A DNA stretch of 35,189 bases from JBBCJT01 sp037190665 (GTDB lineage Bacteria; Pseudomonadota; Alphaproteobacteria; Acetobacterales; Acetobacteraceae), in assembly GCA_037190665.1 (NCBI GenBank), contig JBBCJT010000164.1:1-35189 (forward strand), in the 5' to 3' direction. Shown in pieces: positions 7,578 through 14,557 of this stretch (positions within the stretch are counted from its first letter, which is position 1; each line of letters opens with the position of its first letter). The notes beneath the pieces were generated by a model, which worked only from the letters and a program-made list of their open reading frames with translations, had not been told where the DNA came from and made no database searches. Position numbers and translations under genes: made by a program.

Positions 7578-8474
7578 TCAGGCCTCCTGTGCCTGAACCG
7601 GCCGCGGGGCCGGGGTCTGGCTGGCCGCCGGGGTGCCGCCCGGGATGTCCCGGTGCGTCAGGTCCACGCGCCATCCGTCCTGTGCAAGATCGCCGGCGAG
7701 CCGCTGCGCAATATGGACCGAACGGTGTTTCCCGCCGGTGCAGCCGACCGCGATCGTCGCATACTTTTTGCCCTCCTGGACAAAGCGCGGCAACAGCAGC
7801 CGCAACAGACCCGTCATGCGACCGTAGAACGGTTCGAAATCCGGGTCAGCTTCCACGTAGGCGGCGACCCGGGGGTCGAGCCCGGTCAGCGGCTTAAGCT
7901 CCGGATCGTAGTGCGGGTTGCGCAGGAACCGCGCGTCGAACACCAGATCGGCGTCCCGCGGCAGCCCGCCGCGGTAGGCGAAGGATGTCACCGCCACCCC
8001 CATGCCGCCGCCGGACCCGAACGCCGTTTCCAGCCGCGACCGCAAAGCCGGCAGCGGCAGGTCGGACGTGTCGATCACCATGTTGGCGGCCTCCCGCAGC
8101 GGCGCAAGCAGCGCGCCCTCCGCGGCGATGCCGTCCGCAACCCGGCCATGCGGGGCGAGCGGGTGCCGCCGCCGCGTCTCGCTGAAACGCCGCATCAGCA
8201 CTTCGGGGGAGGCGTCGGCGAAGATCAGCTCGGCGCGGGCGTCGGGCCGGGTGCGCAGGGCCTCCAGCGCCGCCAGCACGGCGCAGGCGTCGAAGCCGCG
8301 GGTGCGGGTGTCGATGCCGACGGCGAGCGGCGCCTCGGCGCGGTCCACCAGATCGCCCAGCAGCGACAGCGGCGGGTTGTCCACCGCGTCGTAGCCGAGG
8401 TCCTCCAGCGCCCGCAGGATCGAGGCCTTGCCGGCGCCGGACAGGCCGGTGACCAGGGCGACGGTGCGGGTCAT
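7578..8474 (-). CDS. rapZ: RapZ-family nucleotide-binding protein (RNase adapter)
   Basis: RapZ proteins have an N-terminal P-loop domain and a C-terminal domain that in E. coli binds small RNA and glucosamine-6-phosphate. The 298-residue product shows ALEDLGYDAVDN after the P-loop, VGIDTRTR around residues 52-59, and the diagnostic GCTGGKHRSVH near residue 250. The P-loop reads GLSGAGKAS (residues 10-18), so the Ser/Thr that normally follows the lysine is Ala17, although Ser18 follows. The last 20 residues are a Pro/Ala-rich tail. It overlaps hprK by four bases (ATGA). The RNA partner in this organism is not known, so the family is sure but the function is not. Confidence 0.92.
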   Translation of the reverse strand: MTRTVALVTGLSGAGKASILRALEDLGYDAVDNPPLSLLGDLVDRAEAPLAVGIDTRTRGFDACAVLAALEALRTRPDARAELIFADASPEVLMRRFSETRRRHPLAPHGRVADGIAAEGALLAPLREAANMVIDTSDLPLPALRSRLETAFGSGGGMGVAVTSFAYRGGLPRDADLVFDARFLRNPHYDPELKPLTGLDPRVAAYVEADPDFEPFYGRMTGLLRLLLPRFVQEGKKYATIAVGCTGGKHRSVHIAQRLAGDLAQDGWRVDLTHRDIPGGTPAASQTPAPRPVQAQEA

Positions 8475-8881
8475 GGCGCGAAGGCGCCGGCGACCATCGC
8501 CGCCCCCTCCACGCAGTCGAGCGCGCGTTCCACCCTGGCCGGCGCGGAGGCCTGGAGCGGGTCCAGCACGATCAGCGGCACGCCCAGATGCGTGCGCGGC
8601 TCCGGCAGCCGTTCCGCCACCCCGGCGCTGACAGCAAGGGACAGTCGTGCCTCCTCCAGATACGGCAGGCGGAGGATACCCAGCCCGCGCACCTCCAGCA
8701 GCCCGGCGAGGCGGGCGGGGGGGCGGGCGAGGCCGTCCTCGATCTCCACCTGGTCATCGGCGACCAGCGCGAAGCCCCGGTCGAGCAGGCGCAGGACGAG
8801 ATCGGACTTGCCGGATCCGGGTGGACCCAGCACCAGAACTCCCCGCCCGTCCCGGGCGGCGCAACTGCCGTGAACCAGCAT
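8471..8881 (-). CDS. hprK: HPr kinase/phosphorylase, short alphaproteobacterial form
   Basis: HprK phosphorylates the regulatory serine of HPr. At 136 residues this is the short form, with only the catalytic domain. The P-loop GPPGSGKSD is at about residues 19-27, followed by DRGFALVADDQVEIE and the HprK signature EVRGLGILRLPY near residues 63-74. It is first in the minus-strand run and overlaps rapZ by four bases. In many alphaproteobacteria hprK follows a chvI-chvG two-component pair; here the upstream neighbour is an unrelated divergent gene 62 bases away. No strong ribosome-binding site precedes the ATG at 8881, so the start is less certain than the family. Confidence 0.9.
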   Translation of the reverse strand: MLVHGSCAARDGRGVLVLGPPGSGKSDLVLRLLDRGFALVADDQVEIEDGLARPPARLAGLLEVRGLGILRLPYLEEARLSLAVSAGVAERLPEPRTHLGVPLIVLDPLQASAPARVERALDCVEGAAMVAGAFAP

Positions 8882-8943
8882 ACGAACGCATATGTGGCCC
8901 GCCTTGCGCCGGAGGGGAAGCGGGTTGCCGGGGGACGGGGGCG

Positions 8944-9891
8944 ATGCAAGCCTCCGCCTCCATGATCGATCCAGCCGCGATCCGCGCCGCCGCCGCCCGC
9001 ATCTCCCCCCATGTCCGCCATACCCCCGTCATCCGCCTCGCCGGGCCGGAGCTGGGATTGAGCCATCCGGTCACGCTCAAGCTGGAACTCCTCCAGCACG
9101 CGGGCAGCTTCAAGCCGCGCGGGGCCTTCAACCGCATCCTGTCCGCCGGCGACATCCCGCCCTCCGGCGTGATCGCGGCCTCCGGCGGCAATCACGGCGC
9201 GGCCGTGGCCTACGCCGCGCAACGGCTGGGGCTGGCGGCCGAGATCTTCGTGCCGGAGCCGACGCCCCCCACCAAGCTCGACCGGATCGCGGGTTTCGGC
9301 GCCACCGTCCGCCGCACCGGGCCGAGCTACGCGGAGGCGTTCGTCGCCTGCGAGGCGCGGGCGGCGGAGACCGGGGCGCTGCTGGTGCACGCCTACGACC
9401 ATCCGGACGTGCTGGCCGGCCAGGGCACCACGGCGATGGAGTTCGAGCAGGACGCCCCGGACCTGACCCACGTGCTGATCGCCACCGGCGGCGGCGGGCT
9501 GATCGGCGGCATGGCCGCCTGGTACGCCAGCCGCGCGGCGGTGATCTCGGTGGAGCCGGAAGGCTGCCCCAGCCTGCACGACGCGCTCGCCGCCGGCCGG
9601 CCGGTGGCCTCGCCGGCCGGCGGGCTCGCCTCCGACAGTCTCGGCGCGAAGCAGGTCGGCGCGCTGATGTTCCCGATCGCGCAGAAACACGTGGCCGCCT
9701 CCGTCCTGGTCACGCCCGATGCGATCCGCGACGCCCAGAAGCGGCTCTGGGACACGCTGCGGCTGATCGCCGAGCCGGGCGGGGCCACCGCGCTCGCGGC
9801 GCTGCTGTCCGGCGCCTTCGTTCCCCCCGCGGACGCGCGCGTCGGCGTGCTGGTCTGCGGCTCCAACACCGATCCCAGGGAGATCGTCTGA
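8944..9891 (+). CDS. PLP-dependent serine/threonine dehydratase-like enzyme
   Basis: This 315-residue protein belongs to fold type II PLP enzymes, which include threonine/serine dehydratases and serine racemases. The Schiff-base lysine is Lys57 in GSFKPRGAFN, the SGGNHG block lies near residue 79, and the phosphate-binding glycine loop GGGGLIGG lies near residue 183. There is no C-terminal ACT domain, so it is the catabolic/short form and not allosteric IlvA. The start at 8944 follows a GGGGACGGGGG tract; a second Met seven codons in lacks a ribosome site. It abuts the hydratase gene directly and forms an operon with it and the Rid protein. Pairing with a Rid protein is sensible, as dehydratases release enamine/imine products, although this Rid lacks the usual arginine. 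Confidence 0.88.
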   Translation: MQASASMIDPAAIRAAAARISPHVRHTPVIRLAGPELGLSHPVTLKLELLQHAGSFKPRGAFNRILSAGDIPPSGVIAASGGNHGAAVAYAAQRLGLAAEIFVPEPTPPTKLDRIAGFGATVRRTGPSYAEAFVACEARAAETGALLVHAYDHPDVLAGQGTTAMEFEQDAPDLTHVLIATGGGGLIGGMAAWYASRAAVISVEPEGCPSLHDALAAGRPVASPAGGLASDSLGAKQVGALMFPIAQKHVAASVLVTPDAIRDAQKRLWDTLRLIAEPGGATALAALLSGAFVPPADARVGVLVCGSNTDPREIV

Positions 9892-10683
9892 ATGAGCAAG
9901 GTCCTGCTGAACATCGACTCGCGCGGCGTGGCGACGGCGACCGTGAACCGGCCCGAGATCGGCAACGCCTACGACGAGGAGATGCTGGGCCTGCTCGCGG
10001 ACGGGCTGGAGCAGCTCGCCGGCAACGACGCCGTCCGCGCGCTGGTGATCCGCGGCGCGGGCAAGCACTTCCTCGCCGGGGCGGACCTGACCTGGCTGCG
10101 CCGTGCCGCCGGCTACGGGCCGCAGGAAGCCTACACGGCGTCGATGGCGACCACGCGCACCATGGCGCGGCTGAACGAGTTCCCGAAGCCCACGGTCGCC
10201 GTGGTGCACGGCGCCTGCTTCGGCGGCGGCTGCGGGCTGGTCTGCGCGGTGGACGTCGCCCTCGCCACGCCGGCCGCCTCCTTCGGATTGACGGAGGTGC
10301 GCGTGGGCGTGGCGCCGACGCCGATCTCCACGCACATGGTCCACGCGATGGGCCTGCGCCACACCCGCCGCTACGCCATCACCGGCGAGCGCTTCGACGC
10401 GGCGGAGGCGCAGCGGATCGGCATGGTGCACGAGGTCGTGGCCGCGGATGCGATCGAGGCGCGGCTGGATGCGGTGCTGGACGCGATCTTCCTGTCCGCC
10501 CCGGGCGCGATCGCGGTGACCAAGCGCAGCTTCCTCGGCGCGACGGGGGAGATACTGGACGAGCGGGAACTCGCGCTGCTCGCCCACGAATCCTGGATGC
10601 AGCGCGCCTCCGCCGAAGGGCAGGAAGGCCTCGCCGCCTTCGCCGAGAAGCGCAAGCCGGCCTGGTACCGGGCCAAGGCATGA
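9892..10683 (+). CDS. Enoyl-CoA hydratase/isomerase family, methylglutaconyl-CoA hydratase-like
   Basis: This 263-residue crotonase-fold protein hydrates or isomerises an enoyl-CoA ester. Oxyanion-hole segments are GKHFLAGADL near residues 58-66 and GGGCGLV at 111-117. The glutamate equivalent to rat crotonase Glu144 is Gly115, while the second glutamate (Glu164 equivalent) is kept as Glu135 in GLTEVRVG. That pattern and the EVRVGVAPTPIS block resemble the methylglutaconyl/isohexenylglutaconyl-CoA hydratase subgroup. It starts at the base after the dehydratase stop and overlaps the next gene by four bases. No carboxylase or lyase partner of leucine catabolism is adjacent, so the substrate is open. 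Confidence 0.88.
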   Translation: MSKVLLNIDSRGVATATVNRPEIGNAYDEEMLGLLADGLEQLAGNDAVRALVIRGAGKHFLAGADLTWLRRAAGYGPQEAYTASMATTRTMARLNEFPKPTVAVVHGACFGGGCGLVCAVDVALATPAASFGLTEVRVGVAPTPISTHMVHAMGLRHTRRYAITGERFDAAEAQRIGMVHEVVAADAIEARLDAVLDAIFLSAPGAIAVTKRSFLGATGEILDERELALLAHESWMQRASAEGQEGLAAFAEKRKPAWYRAKA

Positions 10684-11066
10684 CGCGCCGCTTCATCAGC
10701 CAGGGATCGGCGTTCGAGGCCCGGATCGGCTACTCGCGGGCGGTGGTGGACGGCGACCATGTCTGGGTCGCCGGCACCACCGGCTTCGACTACGCCACCA
10801 TGACCATCGTGGACGATGTCGAGGGCCAGTGCCGCCGGACGCTCGCCAACATCGCCGATGCGCTGGCCCGGGCCGACGCGACGATGGCGGACGTGGTCCG
10901 GGTGACCTACTACCTGCGCGACGCGGCGGATTTCCCGCCCTGCTTCGACCTGCTGCGGGAGGCCTTCGCCGCCGCGCCCCCGGCCGCGACCATGATCGTG
11001 GTGGCGGGCTTCGCCGATCCGCGCATCCGCATCGAGATCGAGGTGACCGCGCTCAGGCGTCCCTGA
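10680..11066 (+). CDS. Rid (YjgF/YER057c/UK114) family protein lacking the catalytic arginine
   Basis: Rid proteins are small trimeric enzymes; RidA itself hydrolyses reactive enamine/imine intermediates released by PLP dehydratases. This 128-residue member has VWVAGTTGFDYATM, the DVVRVTYYLRD block and a C-terminal RIRIEIEVTAL strand. The position that holds the catalytic arginine in RidA (usually PAR-T/S) reads PAAT here, so Ala103 replaces it. This belongs to a recognisable subgroup that lacks the arginine and whose activity is unclear. The ATGA overlap with the hydratase gene and proximity to a PLP dehydratase suggest a common pathway, but imine deaminase activity should not be assumed. 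Confidence 0.88.
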   Translation: MTRRFISQGSAFEARIGYSRAVVDGDHVWVAGTTGFDYATMTIVDDVEGQCRRTLANIADALARADATMADVVRVTYYLRDAADFPPCFDLLREAFAAAPPAATMIVVAGFADPRIRIEIEVTALRRP

Positions 11067-11078
11067 CGCCGGAACCGC

Positions 11079-11106
11079 TTGGCAGCCAATTACCGCTCGT
11101 CTAGAC
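11079..11106 (+). promoter_or_regulatory. Possible promoter ahead of dctQ-dctM
   Basis: TTGGCA at 11079-11084 and TCTAGA at 11100-11105 resemble -35 and -10 boxes, but the 15-base spacer is short. The region from 11067 to 11142 has no gene, so a promoter is plausible here. Weak call. Confidence 0.3.
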
Positions 11107-11142
11107 CGCCTCGTCCGCCAATCGCGCTCGGGGAGGAACATC

Positions 11143-11208
11143 GTGGGCCGTCGCCGTATCCTGCGTGCCGGGAGGCTCCCGGCCGCGGCCGTGCAGCCGC
11201 GGCGCTGA
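11143..11208 (+). CDS. Possible 21-codon leader frame upstream of dctQ
   Basis: A GTG codon preceded by GGGGAGGA at proper spacing opens a frame of 21 codons (VGRRRILRAGRLPAAAVQPRR), very rich in Arg, ending 4 bases before the dctQ ATG. dctQ has no visible ribosome-binding site of its own. An 8-bp stem (11182-11189/11196-11203) lies inside the frame, just before the dctQ start. Translation of this frame could open the stem and hand ribosomes to dctQ. The peptide has no recognisable family; it may be a translated leader or chance. Confidence 0.35.
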   Translation: MGRRRILRAGRLPAAAVQPRR

Positions 11209-11212
11209 TCCG

Positions 11213-11779
11213 ATGCGGGGATTGCTGCCGCTGGCCCACGCGGTCGACCGGCTGAACCTGATGATCGGCCGGACGGTGATGTGGCTGGTGCTCGTCGCCG
11301 TGCTGGTCAGCGCCGGCAACGCGACCATCCGCTACGCGCTGCACACCAGCTCGAACGCCTGGCTCGAACTGCAGTGGTACCTGTTCGCCGCGGTGTTCCT
11401 GCTGTGCGCGGGCTACACGCTGCTGCGCAACGAGCACATCCGCATCGACATCCTCACCGCGCGCTTCTCGAAGCGGACCCGCACCTGGATCGACATCCTC
11501 GGCGGCCTGCTCTTCCTGCTTCCGATGGCCGTGCTGATCGGCTGGCTGTCCTGGCCGATGTTCGTGGAAAGCTGGGTCCGCAACGAGATCTCGTCCGATG
11601 CCGGCGGGCTGATCCGCTGGCCGGCGCGGCTGCTCATCCCGGCCGGCTTCCTGCTGCTCGCGCTGCAGGGGATCAGCGAGATCGTCAAGCGCATCGCCTT
11701 CCTCCTGGGCGAGGGGCCCGACCCCGCGCCCGACAAGGGTGGCCCGCACGGCCACGGCGCATCGGACGCGACCGCCTGA
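11213..11779 (+). CDS. dctQ: TRAP transporter small permease (DctQ family)
   Basis: DctQ is the small inner-membrane subunit of TRAP transporters, which import organic acids using ion gradients with a periplasmic binding protein. This 188-residue protein has four hydrophobic segments, roughly at residues 22-42, 58-78, 96-118 and 138-158, with the family blocks ELQWYLFAAVFLLCAGYTLL and NEHIRIDIL. The sequence is closest in feel to the mannitol/chloroaromatic-type DctQ group. dctM follows one base later. No binding-protein gene (dctP) is found on either side, which is unusual. The start at 11213 lacks a Shine-Dalgarno sequence; a GTG at 11165 is an alternative but adds a Pro/Arg-rich stretch. 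Confidence 0.87.
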   Translation: MRGLLPLAHAVDRLNLMIGRTVMWLVLVAVLVSAGNATIRYALHTSSNAWLELQWYLFAAVFLLCAGYTLLRNEHIRIDILTARFSKRTRTWIDILGGLLFLLPMAVLIGWLSWPMFVESWVRNEISSDAGGLIRWPARLLIPAGFLLLALQGISEIVKRIAFLLGEGPDPAPDKGGPHGHGASDATA

Positions 11780-11780
11780 C

Positions 11781-13250
11781 ATGGAGTTCATCGTCTGGCT
11801 ACTGACGGAGGAGATGGCGCCGATCATGTTCGGCGCCCTCGTCCTGTTCCTGCTGTGCGGCTACCCCGTGGCCTTCGCGCTGGCGGCGAACGGGCTCGTC
11901 TTCGCGCTGATCGGCATCGAGCTGGGACTGCTGCAGCCCGCCCTGCTGCAGGCCCTGCCCGAGCGCGTGTTCGGGATCATGCGCAACGACACGCTGCTCG
12001 CGATCCCGTTCTTCACCTTCATGGGCCTGATCCTCGAACGGTCCGGCATGGCGGAGGACCTGCTCGACACGGTCGGGCAGCTCTTCGGCACGGTGCGTGG
12101 CGGGCTTGCCTACGCGGTCGTCTTCGTCGGCGCGCTCCTCGCGGCCACCACCGGCGTGGTCGCCGCGAGCGTGATCTCGATGGGCCTCATCAGCCTGCCG
12201 ATCATGTTGCGCTACGGCTACGACCGGCGCCTCGCCTCGGGCGTGATCGCGGCCTCCGGCACGCTCGCGCAGATCATCCCGCCGTCGCTGGTGCTGATCG
12301 TGATGGCCGACCAGCTCGGCCGGTCGGTCGGCGACATGTACGCGGGCGCGCTGATCCCCGGCCTCGTGCTGACCGCGTTCTATGCCGGCTACGTCATGCT
12401 GATCACGATCATCCGGCCGGAGGCGGCACCCGCCCTGCCGCCGGAGGCGCGGACGCTGCACGGGTTCGCCCTGCTGCTGCGCGTGGTCACCAGCCTCGTG
12501 CCGCCGCTGGTGCTGATCTTCCTGGTACTGGGAACGATCTTCCTCGGCATCGCCACGCCGACCGAGGGCGGCGCGATGGGGGCCACCGGCGCGCTGGTGC
12601 TCGCGCTGCTGCGCCGCCGGCTGAACTTCGACCTGCTGAAGCAGGCCATCGACACGACCGCGAAGCTGTCCGCCTTCGTGATGTTCATCCTCATCGGCTC
12701 GACCGTGTTCGGCCTGACCTTCCGGGCGGTGAACGGCGACCTGTGGGTCGAGCATCTGCTGACCAGCCTGCCGGGCGGCGAGATCGGCTTCCTCGTCGTC
12801 GTCAACCTGATGACGTTCCTGCTCGCCTTCTTCCTCGATTTCTTCGAGCTGGCCTTCATCATCGTCCCGCTGCTGGGGCCGGTGGCGGAGAAGATGGGCA
12901 TCGACCTGATCTGGTTCGGCGTGCTGCTCGCCGTGAACATGCAGACCAGCTTCATGCACCCGCCCTTCGGCTTCGCGCTGTTCTTCCTGCGCAGCGTCGC
13001 GCCGGCCGCCGATTACGTGGACAAGGTGACCGGCAAGACGATCGCGCGCGTGACCACGGGGCAGATCTACTGGGGCGCGGTGCCGTTCGTCTGCATCCAG
13101 CTCATCATGGTCGCGGTCGTGATCCTGTTCCCGCAGCTCGTCTTCGTCGGCCTGGACCGACCCGCGACGGTCAGCCCGTCCGACGTGCGCATCGAGATCC
13201 CCCTTCCCCCGCAGGAGGACGAGGAGCAGCCGCCCCTGGTCTTCCAGTAG
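11781..13250 (+). CDS. dctM: TRAP transporter large permease (DctM family)
   Basis: DctM forms the transport channel of TRAP systems. This 489-residue protein has about twelve or more hydrophobic segments and family blocks such as DTLLAIPFFTFMGLILE, GVIAASGTLAQIIPPS, ATPTEGGAMGA and LDFFELAFIIVPLLGP. Length is slightly above the typical 425-450 because of a hydrophilic C-terminal tail of about 35 residues rich in Pro and Glu. It is translationally close to dctQ (stop and start separated by one base). Without a neighbouring dctP the substrate cannot be inferred; the binding protein is probably encoded elsewhere. Confidence 0.92.
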   Translation: MEFIVWLLTEEMAPIMFGALVLFLLCGYPVAFALAANGLVFALIGIELGLLQPALLQALPERVFGIMRNDTLLAIPFFTFMGLILERSGMAEDLLDTVGQLFGTVRGGLAYAVVFVGALLAATTGVVAASVISMGLISLPIMLRYGYDRRLASGVIAASGTLAQIIPPSLVLIVMADQLGRSVGDMYAGALIPGLVLTAFYAGYVMLITIIRPEAAPALPPEARTLHGFALLLRVVTSLVPPLVLIFLVLGTIFLGIATPTEGGAMGATGALVLALLRRRLNFDLLKQAIDTTAKLSAFVMFILIGSTVFGLTFRAVNGDLWVEHLLTSLPGGEIGFLVVVNLMTFLLAFFLDFFELAFIIVPLLGPVAEKMGIDLIWFGVLLAVNMQTSFMHPPFGFALFFLRSVAPAADYVDKVTGKTIARVTTGQIYWGAVPFVCIQLIMVAVVILFPQLVFVGLDRPATVSPSDVRIEIPLPPQEDEEQPPLVFQ

Positions 13251-13261
13251 CGGCGCCCGCC

Positions 13262-14350
13262 ATGCGGATCCTGCTGTGGTACTGGGGGCGCCGTGGCGGC
13301 GGTGCGCAGTACACGCTGGGCCTCGCGCAGGCGCTGTCGCGCCGGGCGGACGTGACGCTGGCGCTGTCGGTTTCCGCGAACGGCGAGCTGCTGGACGATT
13401 TCCACGCCGTCGGCGTGCCCTGCGACGCGGTGCCCACCTACGATTCCGCCGCCGGCTTCGCCGCCACGCTGCCCGCGATCCCGCTCCGCGCCCGGCGGCT
13501 CGTCACGCAGGCACGCGCCTTCCGCGCCGATGTCGTGCTCTCGGGCATGACGCATCTCTGGACGCCGCTGGTCGCCCCGCGCCTTGCCCGGGCGGGCCTC
13601 GCCTACGTGCCCGTGGTGCACGACGCGGCCCCGCATCCGGGCGACCCCGGGGCGCTGTGGGACTGGCGGCTGGACCGGGAGCTGGACGCCGCCCGCGCCG
13701 CCATCGTCCTGTCGGACGCGGTGGCCGCCGCGCTGGCCGCCCGCCGCCCGGCGCTGCGGCAGATCCGGCTCGACCTGCCCGCCCTGCTCGCCGCCCCGCC
13801 CGCGCCGCCGCCCCGGCCGGCCGGCGGCACGCGCTTCCTCTTCTTCGGCCGCATCCGCGCCTACAAGGGGCTGGACCTGCTGCGCGACGCGCATGCGCGG
13901 CTGCTCGCCACCCACCCCGACGCCTCGCTGCGCGTGGTCGGCGAGGGCGATGCCGAGGCGCTCGCCCCGGGCCTGTCCGCCCTGCCCAACGTCACCGTCG
14001 AGCCGCGCTGGGTGGCGGAGGCCGACATGCCGGCCCTGCTGCTGGAAGCCGACGTGCTGGTCCTGCCCTATCGGGAGGCGAGCCAGTCCGGCGTGGTCGC
14101 GATGGCCGCCGCCCTCGGCGTGCCGGTGGTGGCGAGCGCGGTGGGGGGTCTGTCGGAGCAGGTGCTGGACGGGCAGACCGGCCTGCTCGCCGCGCCCGAC
14201 CCGCCGGCGCTGGCCGCCGCCATGGCGCGTATGACGGACCCGGCCCTGCGGGCGCGGCTGGCAGACGGGGCGGCCGCGCGGGGGCGCACGCTGAACGACT
14301 GGGACGGGCACGCCGCGGGGCTGATCGCCGGCCTCGCCGGGGCGATCTGA
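13262..14350 (+). CDS. Glycosyltransferase family 4 protein
   Basis: This 362-residue protein looks like a GT-B fold retaining glycosyltransferase of family GT4, which transfers a sugar from a nucleotide donor onto a lipid-linked or polysaccharide acceptor at the cytoplasmic face. The N-terminal GGGAQYTLGLAQAL, the mid-protein FFGRIRAYKGLDLL near residue 197 and the C-terminal block with VVAMAAALGVPVVAS near residue 280 are typical. The E-x7-E region is modified to EASQSGVVAM. It lies 11 bases after dctM and ahead of the Pho boxes, so it is probably the last gene of that transcript. The sugar and acceptor are unknown; it could serve the rhamnose polysaccharide locus 6 kb downstream. Confidence 0.85.
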   Translation: MRILLWYWGRRGGGAQYTLGLAQALSRRADVTLALSVSANGELLDDFHAVGVPCDAVPTYDSAAGFAATLPAIPLRARRLVTQARAFRADVVLSGMTHLWTPLVAPRLARAGLAYVPVVHDAAPHPGDPGALWDWRLDRELDAARAAIVLSDAVAAALAARRPALRQIRLDLPALLAAPPAPPPRPAGGTRFLFFGRIRAYKGLDLLRDAHARLLATHPDASLRVVGEGDAEALAPGLSALPNVTVEPRWVAEADMPALLLEADVLVLPYREASQSGVVAMAAALGVPVVASAVGGLSEQVLDGQTGLLAAPDPPALAAAMARMTDPALRARLADGAAARGRTLNDWDGHAAGLIAGLAGAI

Positions 14351-14396
14351 GCAGGTCTGCTCCGCGCCCGAAGCAGGCTCCTTTCCCCACACCGGC

Positions 14397-14414
14397 CTGT
14401 CACCTTGGTTTCAC
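14397..14414 (+). promoter_or_regulatory. Pho box 1 (PhoB binding site)
   Basis: CTGTCAC, four bases, then GTTTCAC: two 7-base half sites at 11-base spacing, the layout of a PhoB box. It lies 45 bases upstream of a second box and about 150 bases before pstS, consistent with phosphate-starvation control by the PhoB encoded at the operon end. Confidence 0.65.
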
Positions 14415-14441
14415 GGAATTACGGATGTCTGGACAAGTCAT

Positions 14442-14470
14442 CCGTCATCGAACTGTCATAAAAATGCAAT
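14442..14470 (+). promoter_or_regulatory. Pho box 2 with three phased half sites
   Basis: CCGTCAT (14442-14448), CTGTCAT (14453-14459) and ATGCAAT (14464-14470) are separated by four bases each, giving an 11-base period. The first two match the PhoB consensus very closely; the third is degenerate. It is about 90 bases ahead of the pstS start. The -10 box was not clearly identified. Confidence 0.8.
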
Positions 14471-14557
14471 CGCCCTGTCGCGCCCCCGGCCTAGGAAACC
14501 CCGCGACCGCCCGGAAGCGGCGCTCCGTCGCCGGGTCCGCACGCAAAGAGGGGACTT

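Noticed and set aside
8572..10587. A 671-codon open frame on the minus strand
   Set aside because: It is antisense to the dehydratase and hydratase genes and has the low-complexity composition of a shadow frame.
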